Source: Manduca sexta
Taxonomy: Eukaryota; Arthropoda; Insecta; Lepidoptera; Sphingidae
Reading direction: 5' to 3'
DNA: 64,000 nt
NCBI RefSeq assembly: GCF_014839805.1
Contig: NC_051129.1
Span: 5,832,920 to 5,896,919 of the forward strand
Positions within the stretch are counted from its first letter, which is position 1; each line of letters opens with the position of its first letter. This document shows positions 44,601 to 56,600 of the stretch, one piece after another. Under the pieces are notes generated by a model. It saw nothing but the letters and a program-made list of their open reading frames with translations, did not search any database and was not told where the DNA came from. Made by a program: the position numbers and the translations under genes.

Positions 44601-47600
44601 AACAATGGAATCATACAAAATGATTACTTGAAAGAAACTTAAATGAATCCGATACAATGACTTACGCATTGAATTTGTATGCTTGAAAAATTACAAAGGT
44701 CGGTATTTTATAGTAAACAACAGTAGCTGAACCATTTCGTGAGGTGGTCCACAAGTAGCATTATTGATCTGGGATATAAAAATGCGCTTTACACAATTCT
44801 CAAATATTTTTTTTTATATTAGACTGATATCGCAGATTAGAATCAATGTTATTGCCATGCAACAATTTACTTGATTAACTTTAGATTATTCGTACGATTC
44901 GATTAACGACTTATAACTGCCTGAGAGGCGTAAGATTTACTTCGTAGTAAGACAATGAGTATCTTTGCTTAGCTATAGAAGTATAAAGATTAGGAGACTG
45001 TGAGGAAATAAAGGAATGTAGCAAGCGAGCGCTTACTTTGGTGCTGGCGATTTAATAACTACAACAATTAACAGTGAATAGAAGAGACCTGGTGATACAT
45101 GCTGAAATGGAAAATAAATCGAATATAGTTTTTAAGAAAAAGAGCAAGTTTGTTACTGTTATATAATAATAAAAACCAAATAGTGAATAACTCCGAGAAA
45201 ATTTTACTACACGATTATTTTGAATGGGTATATTAGTTGTGTCTAGAATCCTAACGACCACACCATAATCACAATTTTGGCTGAATTTGTTTTTGTTCTA
45301 ACCTAATTTTATGTTACAAAAATGTCGTGTGACTACAAGGCATGGACGGAAAATTATGTCGCGGCGCGCGATCCCACGTTGGTGTGCAATGAGGGCAGGA
45401 GGTCGCCAATAAACGGTTATACGGACGTTATTAGGAAAAGAAGGATATTATGTGGCAGCAATGATGCTCTCATAGTTTACAAAAAACAAACGCTATTGCG
45501 AAGAGCACGTACCAAACTCAAGCCGAGACTATTATTTATAATGTATTAGTACAGAAAGAAATGTAAACCATGCTTTGTATTAGTTGACCAGGACTTCAAT
45601 GCGGACACCGGCGCAGGGAAAATACATACATATTATAAACAATGACAAACTGTTTCTTTCACAGATTGTAATGTCTAAGTGTCCGCCATTTTGAAACATA
45701 ATGGGGCGACGTGGCACAGAAACGTACACGACCTACATATTAACAGAAACTATTTTAACGCCAAATGTCATTCACATCGGCTAACAAATGAGACCTGTAC
45801 ATTAACATTCCTCTATAAAACAGCTGTTGAGTGTGATGAAACTGATCAAGCCAGCGGTATTACTATGGCATTTCGTTGAACTGGCTGCGGTGACATGATT
45901 TTTCATAACATTTGTGATAAGAAAGCTGCACGCAGGCCGTAAAGCTGTACTATGGCCGAGTTAAACACAGTCGACGCTAGGTGGTTGCTCCCTAGTGCGG
46001 TAGAGTTCCTTAATGCACTTACGGATTTGTGCATTTCTTTAGCGCGTTAAAAAAATATATATTTTAGTTTATAGCCAGCGTGACTGGTCACTATGAGATG
46101 TAAAGTATCTCAAAATGACGAACTCGGTTCGATGGCATGAAGATCTTTGTGTTCTTAGTTCATGGTTGAGTCGCTGTTTACGAGCAGTCATGGCATTAAC
46201 CATATTATATTGATAAAGTGCGAATAGTTAGCCCGATAAACTCTCGCATACAAGCAATATCCGGTAAAAATTTACATGATTGAATTATGACTTAAATCGC
46301 TCGCGCCTTTCCCGAGTAACGCGTCGCGCCTGCGCCCGCCCTTTCACTCTAGCCAAGCACCAAGCACTAAACGAGGTCATACATTGGCATGTATGTATAA
46401 ATTTGCGAATGCACTGGCCCATGCACTGCTAAAGGTATATATGCTGCTTCAGACAAAAGCGGGACTCCGTTGTGGACATGCAGTGTTCGGTGCGTTGCGG
46501 CTTGACAATTTCAACTTATATTCATGTATGGAAGCATTTGTTATAAGCGACAAATATTCATGTTCCGTTGCTCCCAGCGGCCTGAACCGCGGGCAACGCC
46601 ACAACGTCCTACATCTGCATTTGCTATTAGTTTGTACTAACTACTAAATACGAAACGACTACTACTAAATACGAAAATTTAACACTGCAAGCATCAACGC
46701 AGGTCCCGGTTGTCAGCATCTCAATGATTAAGACTACGTCTTCTTGCATACTGAATCGCGTGAGACATCACCCAGCAACGAGTCGCAACATCATGAACAC
46801 GTAATGTTCGTGACGAATGATCCGCACAACACCACGCCTAGCTATTTAAACATGTTCATACATTATATGAATTTTTGTTTGTTTAGCCACAAGAATCGCT
46901 GTGGGTATCCTCAAAATCCGGGCGCCGCCTCGCTAGTCTCTACACACGAAAAATCCGCAACCAGGCGCCTTGCTTAACAAATTCCATGTCAATGAATGGG
47001 CCCTTACGATTCCAAAATATTACCCTATCTTGTCAACTAATCCGATAGATGGAATTCATGTATGTAAGTAATCATTGCTTTGGTCAAGATCTATAGAAAT
47101 TATGAAAATTTACCAATGGAGACCAAAAGTCACCCAATAATCAATATTATAGGATGCGCATCTAAAATTCAGATGTGGGTATGTGCGAACATTTGCGTCA
47201 GTACGGAAAACGAACCCGCAGTCTCGTTTCATTATCAGCTCAACTGGCGTTGCGCCACAAAGAAAATTATATAGTTCTACATCGAAAAATATCTTAATGT
47301 TAAACGGGGCGATTATAATCGTCTGATAGAAAGCTAATATTTACTTATTAACAGTAGGGGCATTACTTAGGACTATGAATAATTACTGCACGCCACTGCA
47401 CTGCGATATTTATCCTAAGACATTAGAAATGCGGTTAAGATTTATGATGTCCAGTACGTAATTATACGTAATAGGTGTATACGTATACATATATAATTTT
47501 GTAGTTAATATAAATTAAACGAACTAATTATTTTGAGCTATGTTAACATTGTGCTACATATTAATATTATCTGATTGGGAGGTGCGTGCGTTTACGTATA

Positions 47601-50600
47601 GGACTTGGAAAGAGGCCCTAAGAACCGAAACAAACAGATATGTGTATAGTTGAGGTTTTTAGAAAAAGTAGGTGAGACGGTGTACATTAGTGAGAGGTGC
47701 CAATATTTAACGGTTATGAATATGCTGCACCCACGCGTCAGTATAGACGACGCGACAAATCGTCAAGGTTGACTTCAATGATACGGCGCGACGGCGGATT
47801 TTTCAGTGAAATAGTTTCACCGGGCGGTTTCGGCGGCGGCGGTGACGGCAACGTCTGCGCCGGCGCGCCGGTCGATGCCCTCGCCGCCACGCGATTTGGC
47901 TCCACTCGACGCAACTACTAATGAAACGTCCACGTTGCCAATACATTTGCTCTGTACTCTGTAATGCATTACAGTTCCCCTTCGCACATAACTCATCCCG
48001 CTGCGGCCTCTCGTACCGACCGAACACTCATAACGTGCTTCCCCGATAATTTCCTTCGTTAATGACAGAAACGTATGGCGGAAACGTCTGTCAATAATGA
48101 ATATCGCACTGAATGACCCTACAAAGTTTCCGAGCCGATGGGAAACGTTGTTCAAGATGAACAATTAAACGTTTCGTAATGAATCGTCGAAATTAAAACT
48201 AGTTAGCAGCGCAATCGCCATGCCAAAAACTAAGTAGGCGTGTAACGACTCATGCCAAACATTCGACGAGACGACACGAGTCGCGAGCGTCGCGACACAA
48301 TCCTCCATTGGACGTTTAACATATCGAGAGTTATCTACAAAGTAGACAAAGCTCGCAACTCGCAACATAACTGTGTTATCGAGTTTTAAATATAACTATC
48401 GGTAACTAATTCGGCGAGTGGGTGGTCATTATATTTTGATGTTGATAAATTAGAATGAAGCCGGCGCTAGTGACTATTGTTAGCGATGGCTAGCGGCTAG
48501 CGGGTCCGAGGCGATGCACAAACCCAAAGCCATAGTGCAAACGTGTAGCTGCATCCCGCTCGCGCCCGCAACTTATGAATGAAATGCCTGCGAAACCACT
48601 GCCGCCTTCGGTTTAACAACGGTGCCTCACGTTCCTTCTTCTGACGTAACAAAATGGCGCTCAATATATTTGCATACGTATTGATCCTACATAAGTATTT
48701 ATAGAATATTACATTGTCTATGACCGAATTAATGATCTGGAAGAAAAGCAATCGTTTCCTATTGGAGCAATGTGAAACAAAGCATTGTCGTGTAGAAAAT
48801 ATGCTAATAGGCAAATTAGTGGTTTAAAAATGTTATTAATAACTTTGGCCATTACATACATTTTATAATAATGTAACACATAACTATATATGGCTCCGGC
48901 CTAAATTTGTTATTTGCCATAGGTATCAGTATTTTAAAATTCCCTATTGTAATATTAAAAATATGTATACTAACGCCATCTGAACATAATCTTTCTAAAC
49001 ACATAATGAACAGATATGATACAGGAAAGTCGGTAGATGGCATATTTTTTTCAAGAGATGGCCAACTTGTGTTCGTGCTGATGCATCAATTAATAACTAG
49101 ATGGCGCCACTGAAAAGTTAACAGAATATACATACTAACCTACTATAATGAAATGTGTAAAGTCGTACCGAAATATAAACAAGCCGATCAACCTAACTTG
49201 ACATTGGCATAATCTATCACAATTGCAATAAAAAAGACGGATAAAAACTATCTGTACTTAGCATACAGAGGGCATAGTCAAGTTTGGTATGATTGTATGC
49301 TGTTATTGCGCACAACAGTACTAACAGGAAAAAAAAACTTTGCAAACCGGTTTCCCTCGTTGTTTTTTACCAGAATATTCCAATTTAAACTTACCTTGAG
49401 GACGTGAACGAGGCTTTCTCTGAGGAGCCGGCCGCGCCGAAGGACACTCCGACGGCAAGTCCCTCGGGTATGTTGTGTACTGTGATGGCGACTACTAGTA
49501 GCATGATTCTCTTCCACTGCGACTGGCGCGCCTCCAGCGCCCGCGCCACGCTGTCGCGGCGGTCACCCTCGCCATTCTCACCGTTTCTCTGAAACATTTC
49601 ATGTTTTTATTTGGTTGTGTTTACTATGAGTATGACAAGTTGCGGTAAAGGCGAATGCGACTGACCTACCACCAATTCAATATGATCAATCAAAATGACA
49701 TAATTATGGAGTGCAATAAATTTAATTTAATTGAATAATATTGATTTTTTGATAAATGCCGCTTTTAATTCGTATTCTTAGGTCGTGGCTTATAAATAAT
49801 AGTTAAAAATAGTCTTAAGGTAGTAGTCTCTATAATGCTAAAAATTAATAGAAACGACATCGCGTACTTGGGAACTTAAGACGTGATAAGTGAAAAACAC
49901 AAAGGCTTCCGTAGTTATAATTTAAGTAGGTATATCTAAAAGAGAATTTACTGATAAGCTAGAATAGCTTATAGAAACTAACCTATAAAATCCCTTCCAA
50001 ATTAATGCCTACATATATCCATATTAGTTATCTTATTTTATAGTGAATACTGCAGTATATACAAAATTGTTTCATATAATAATATGCTAATGTTACACAC
50101 CTTCAATAAGCAGTTGCTTTAGAATTTACAATTCGTTTTCACCTAATAGGTTAATGTATGTGCTACCGATGTGTGTTTTTTAAATAAACAAATAAAACAA
50201 AAAAATACTGCGAAAAAAAAAACAAGTTTAGACGTTTGAATTTAATATTAATTGATTAAATTATTACTATTCTAGGTTTGTAAATATCAAAACTGTTTTA
50301 CAATTCATTACTCAAGTCTGGATTTTTTTGCTAGCCTCACTTTAACAATACATAATACGACAACCGTAAGCATTATTGCAAACAATTGAATCCAGAGAAA
50401 TGTTTTTATTGTAATTATGTCAATAAACCTCATTCACAGTAATAAATTCTTATTCCTTATTTATTTTACAGATAACAAACAAAAAACCCACTTTACTTTA
50501 AACCTCCAATAATTATTCAAACAATCTATGGATCGTAGGCAAATGTAATTTGAATGAATGTGACTAGTGTAACACAACAAAAACACAGTTATTACCTACT

Positions 50601-53600
50601 TCTGTTCATTCTGAGTGGAATTTTAGCCAAAGTTGTAATATTACTGTCACACTTTTCTGTGTGGTAAAGTGTGTAATTAGAGCTTTCCTCATAATAAAAA
50701 AATAAATATTCTAGTCATGGTAAAACAAAATAAAAAAAATCTAAATTTGTGACTGGTGAGATAAGTTAAAAATATGTGAAAATTGAATATAATATTAAAA
50801 TTCGATTGTGTATCAAAAAAACCTTTATGGAATATTGAACTTCAAACTATAACTTATGAAGTTGTCTCGTTGAGATTTAAACTAGAAATGTTTCGTAGTA
50901 AATTTTTTGCTTTTAAAGGAAAAATTTAGCGTAAATCGTTCCAATTCGATTAAGTACAGTAAACAGAGCCATAGTCGACGGCGATTAATAAAATAGTTGT
51001 ATAGTAACTATAGGCCGTATTTGTCGATGACAATCAATTTCGCTCTGAAGAGCGACATCAACTGAGACGCTGTCAAATTAAATACAACGTCTTATGATCG
51101 TCGTTATTTAATAAACATATATCAAGAAAATCTCACCTGATCCAAGTCCCAGCATATTTGCTTGATTTTAACGGCTGAGTTTCGTTTATTGAATAAAAAC
51201 AAATGACAACTCAAATATTGTTTAATAATATACCCTAAATGTCTACTTAAGATCCTACTTAAAGATGAGATCGATTTATTAATTCAGCGCAATTTTTCAT
51301 AATTATTACAAACTAACCGACAGTACTATTTATAGTCATTTTTTATAGGAAATTATTGCTTCGGTGACGTAGATGTATTTCGTGCGCGCAACATCACTCT
51401 GAGATCACGGGTTCGAATCCCGGTTGGGCAAAGTGATATCGAGTATTCAAGCTCAGTATCAGGCAGTCTGGAATTTGTGTCCAATATGGCGACAGGCACA
51501 CCCCTTATCCAAACATAGAAGGAAACACACAAGGCGAAAGGTATGGGTGCCCTAATTGCACCTCTGGCTACTCCTTCCGTGATAAATGTGTTTTAAAAAT
51601 ATACTAACCACAGAATGCACTGAATGATGGTGACCGCGCCGCCTTTGCGCCGTGTGCTGGTTGGAGATGCAGTCGGCGAAGTCCGCCGGTTGCGTGTTCT
51701 CCATTGTAACTACGCTGGTGGGATTCGACGGCCGTCGGTTGAGCGCCGTCATCATTTCCAAATCTTCTAATTTCTCTTTGGAGTCTTTGCTTTTTGTGAT
51801 AGCTGTCAACAAATCATGTTATAAGATAATTCATGACGTTTAATAAGACAAAATGATGAAGCGGCTATAGCCTAGCCATGCATCGTACGGATTGCGAAAA
51901 AGCTGTCCCGCATTTCGGGAGAGGACTTCTACCGGGCAGAATCCCTACAAAATCTAGTGAATGATACATTACAAGGGCGTAATAATTGCACCTCATAATA
52001 CGAATCTAGGCCCGTCATGTAGATTTTCATTTTTATCTGCCCAAGACAAACAACTTGGATATAGGTTATGGTATAAATTGTTTATACTTGCAGAAGTTAC
52101 GTTAGTTTTTGTAACAGTAAATATTATATTACATGATAATATATTGATATTATAAGGAGAATGATAAAAACCGTTTTAAGTATGTATCTATGAATGGGTC
52201 GGCCCAGTTGGGATAGTACAACTGTTTTACAGAAAGCAGACGAGAACATGCAGCTTGCTGTTGCGTTTCGTATGGTAAGAGATTTTCGGACTACTTCCCC
52301 TACCATTTTTTAAAGAAGCCTTAAAATTATCCGCACATCTTTGTAAATTCTTAAAAATTTACTGGACATAAACAACGCTAAAGTAAAAGACCTAAGAACG
52401 CCTTCCATTGGCGCAAGCCGTGCGTCTCATTAGAAGGAGTCTTAATTCTCAGTCAGCATTACCATGGCTTAGGTTTTCTGGTAGATACTGTCATGGTTTA
52501 TCATGTAAGGCAGCGATCACTTGAGGTCAAGTGATGCAATTGCCCGTTGATCGGTCTATTATTTATAAAAAAAAAACTGTATTAACTATGTCCAATATCT
52601 CTTGGATGTATCTGTAAGTATAATTATGGAACCTTAAAGGGCTTGCGAACCAGACGTACTAATTATTATCTTACGTCACATTTCAAATTATGGAATATCG
52701 AATTTATTTCTTACTTTACTTCTGTTTGTATTTCGTTTAGCACTTCAAGGTAAGTCATCCGGAAGGGCCTTTATATTGAATTTGATTAAAATAAATCCTT
52801 CACTTTGAAGAGTTTATTTTAATCAAACATTTACATTACACTTTGAAGAGCCGTATCGTTTTATTACCTAAATTTAAGAAATAAGGAGGATATATGTTTG
52901 TTTGTACGTATTTCTTATGGATGTTCGTCGATTTCTCCGTTAATATTAAAAAAAATGTTTGCAGTTAGATTTCACGTAGTTTCGGAATGATTTTTTTTTT
53001 TCGCGGAGAAACTGTCTTATGACTAGTTTCGGAATGATACCATTTTAATGTCATTGGTGCGAGACCTTGGACTTTGAAAATGTAGAAAAGAACTCTTTGA
53101 AATCAAATATGATTTTGATGATTCTTTTTGTGTTGTGTTCTGTTGGGTCACTAGGGCCTGTTTATATACTAACCAAAAATACCTTTGAACAATTATTAAA
53201 ATGCCTTTAAGAACCCATATAAACAAAAAAAAAACCATATACGAGTAACTACGGAAAGGGGCCATCCATAAATTACGTCACACGTGGACGAAGGTCAACA
53301 AAGTGTGACCTTATGTAACAACTGAACGGAAGTCATAGGTTTCCCGACATCACATATTAAAATCTAAAGTAAAATGCAAAATATTAACTCTAAATGAAAA
53401 GCTTTAAAATATTCTATCTCTAGCTATATTATACTATAAGATTTATTTTGTTATATTGGCAAATTCTCGCTCACAGCAAGCGGCTCGCTCTACCACAGTC
53501 CACAGGGTGGATCGTTGACTGGATTTGGGCCGAATTCCGAAGTTGATTTTTTTTTTAAATTTATCCCTAATTATGGAAGTCCTGCTTTAATTTTTTAGTT

Positions 53601-56600
53601 CTAGGTGTAAAATTTCAAAACATATGACTTCATCCACAAATATGATAAGGAGGAAGGATTAAAAAAATCACAAAACTCGTGTAACGTAATTTATGGATGG
53701 CCCCAAATTATTAAAACACGTGTAATCTGATCTATATTCGTGTTATTATGTTAACATAACTATAAGATAGTTTTTTTTTAATATTGTGGTAAATGGATTG
53801 ATACTTGGACTATATCGGTAATTTTAATGTGACTTAGGTCCGTAATTAGAAAATTCGTCAATTTATAAAAGCTATAGTTATTTAAGAGAACGTTTACCTT
53901 GGGAAATCGCGGTAATCAATACAGTGAGTAAGGATTATTACAAGTTACAACTTAATCGAATCTAGACAGTCAGGTACGCATTTTTGTGTACAGTAGTTTC
54001 ACATCAATGCTTGTCAACAAAAAGTCTGAATTGCATAAGGAAATCAATTTCTTATGAAAAGAAACTTAACAAAATCTCTTTAGTTTAAATTGAAATCAGT
54101 GGCAGTAACATAGCAAAGAAAAATATGGAGTATGCATGAAATCTTATTTCATAGAATAAGACCGACTGTACACACTTGTACGTAAAATTAATGTGTCCGC
54201 CAATTATTAAACATAAGTAATATCAGAGTAAGGCCACTACAATAGTAATATATTTATTTATCACCTATTCAAGTTAACCTACATACTTAACAGAAAAATA
54301 TCTTAAGTTTCCATTACTACTCATGTAGGTGTTACGTTAGTATGAAGTATTTAGGACCTAGTCTCGATTATATCATACTAGCTTTTGCCCGCGGCTCCGC
54401 CCGCGTTATAAAGTTTTTCAGGCTAAAGTTTTCCGTTATAAAAGTAGTAGTTTCCCGGGAGCCTCTCAAACTGTCTCCATACCAAATTTCATCTTAATAC
54501 GTTGGGTAGTTTTTGAGTTTAACACGTTCAGGCAGACAGATGCAGCGGGGGACTTTTGTTTTATAATATATTTTTTAGAACTTTTTAAGAGGAATAATCC
54601 CGTCATACATCATTGTTGCATAACTTTAATCGTTTACGCAGCGCACGCAACGGAAGCTCTTAAAACTAATAATTTTTCCCCGTTTTTGCAACATGTTTCA
54701 TTACTGCTCCGCTCCGATTGGTCATAGCGTGATAATATATAGCCTATAGCACTCCAGGAACAAAGGGCTATCCAACACAAAAAGATTTTTTCAGTTCAAA
54801 CACGGTAGTTCCTGAGATTAGCCATTACTGCTCCGCTCCTATTAGTCATAGCGTGATGATATATAGCCTATAGCACTCCAGGAATAAAGTGCTATCCAAC
54901 ACAAAAATATTTTTTTCAGTTCGATCTGATAGTTCCTGAGATTAGCCATTACTGCTCCGCTCCTATTGGTCATAGCGTGATGATATATACCCCATAGTAC
55001 TCCACGAACAAAGAACTATCCAACACAAATTTTTTTTTTCAGTTTGAACCGGTAGTTTCTGAGATTAGCCATTACTGCTCCGCTCCTATTGGTCATAGCG
55101 TGATGATATATAGCCTATAGCACTACACTAATAAAGAGCTATCCAACACAAAAAGAATTTTTCAGTTCGAACGGTAGTTCCTGAGATTAGTCATTACTGC
55201 TCCGCTCCTATTGGTCATAGCGTGATGATATATAGCCTATAGCACTACACTAATAAAGAGCTATCCAACACAAAAAGAATTTTTCAGTTCGAACCGGTAG
55301 TTCCTGAGATTAGTCATTACTGCTCCGCTCCTATTGGTCATAGCGTGATGATATATAGCCTATAGCACTACACTAATAAAGAGCTATCCAACACAAAAAT
55401 AATTTTTCAGTTCGAACCGGTAGTTCCTGAGATTAGTCATTACTGCTCCGCTCCTATTGGTCATAGCGTGATGATATATAGCCTATAGCACTCCACGAAC
55501 AAAGGGCTATCCAACACAAAAATAATTTTTCAGTTTGGACCGGTAGTTCCTGAGATTAGCCATTACTGCCCCGCTCCTATTGGGTATAGCGTGATGATAT
55601 ATAGCCTATAGCACTCCACGAACAAAGGGCTATCCAACGCAAAAGAATTTTTCAATTTGGACTGGTAGTTCCTGAGATTAGCGCGTTCAAACAAACAAAC
55701 AAACAAACAAACAAACAAACAAACAAACAAACAAACAAACAAACAAACAAACAAACTCTTCAGCTTTATATAATAGTATAGATTAAAACACACATACAAG
55801 AATTACGCGACGTGGGATTCAAACGACGGTTTCCAGGACAGTAGCTTATATTCGTTACCACTAGAGTAAAAAGATAACAGCCAATATAAAAAATGTTATC
55901 TCTAGATTTTAAATCTACATTGATAAAGAGAAATTTAATTTAAGATAAAACTGTATGACTTACTGGTGTTAAGTGAATTTTTTGGACACGAGTTAATATT
56001 TTTTTACGATTGAAATAATTGGAAGTTCAAATATTTTTCTTTAAGCCTTTATCTATAACACTTGAAACGATGTTTCAAATCCAATCGATACATGAGGATA
56101 TTTTTAATAATTGTACTTCTAAACTGTTCCAAGACAGGAAATAAAATATTGTCCTCTATAAGGACTCTAGACAGGAAGTTCAGTTCGTAACTTACAATTT
56201 ACAGCGCTACTGTTCCAAACCTGTTCTAGACTGTTGCAACCTCAATGGAGTTTGTGTAACCGACCTGTCTGTCTGTCGGCAAATATTTTGACTGTTTTCA
56301 ATCTTTGAGATTGCCAATCTTCGATAACATCTATTGATTATAAATAGTTATTTTTACTCAGGTATATTTCGATATTTTTTTTTAAATCTGATGTAATTAC
56401 CAGTTTTTTTAATAATACAGTCTAGTGTCTTTACAACTCTTTTCAGTATCTAACTCCTTCATCTCAATGCCTGTGCAAAAGGTTCACTTCGATTACCTAT
56501 AATGCATATCTAAAATATACAAACAACTAGAGTCAAATAAATTCAAATGATCTATACTTTTTTTTTTCAAACTGTCTGGTTTTGTATTAATATTTATATT

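Larger units (their letters stand above)
25816..49394 (-). other. ZIP11: ZIP11 intron 4 (23.6 kb, phase 2)
   Basis: GTAAGT donor at 49394 and TTTGCAG acceptor at 25816. The largest intron, carrying GC-rich islands near 26.15, 26.8, 30.6, 33.1, 35.3, 37.9, 40.0, 42.65, 43.3, 43.9, 47.8 and 48.5 kb, SINE-like heads, a perfect hairpin (38191-38246) and several decayed repeats. Stretches such as 27.5-29.4 kb, 31.6-32.9 kb and 40.1-42.5 kb show nothing I can name. Confidence 0.85.
54377..55784 (+). repeat. Dispersed element with eight-unit tandem array (copy A)
   Basis: Head 'ctagcttttgcccgcggctc' then 'cgcccgcgttataaag', a 320-bp body, an array of eight units (54699-55682), (CAAA)17, and tail 'ctcttcagctttatataata' 'gtatagatt'. 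Head, body and tail match copy B at 59361-60302, and the minus-strand copy at 16657-17103 minus the array. No coding frame is present, so it is non-autonomous. The transposition class is not determined here. Confidence 0.85.

Noticed and set aside
51359..51430. Genuine tRNA gene at the perfect B box GGTTCGAATCC
   Set aside because: No acceptor-stem pairing is evident and the sequence runs on into a known SINE body, so it is a SINE head.
54699..55682. Regular repeats resembling a CRISPR array
   Set aside because: Units are 122-124 bp contiguous tandem copies without unique spacers, in an animal genome, inside a dispersed element.
55563..55799. 78-codon minus-strand frame with repeating Leu-Phe-Val-Cys
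   Set aside because: Produced by the (CAAA)17 microsatellite read in reverse.
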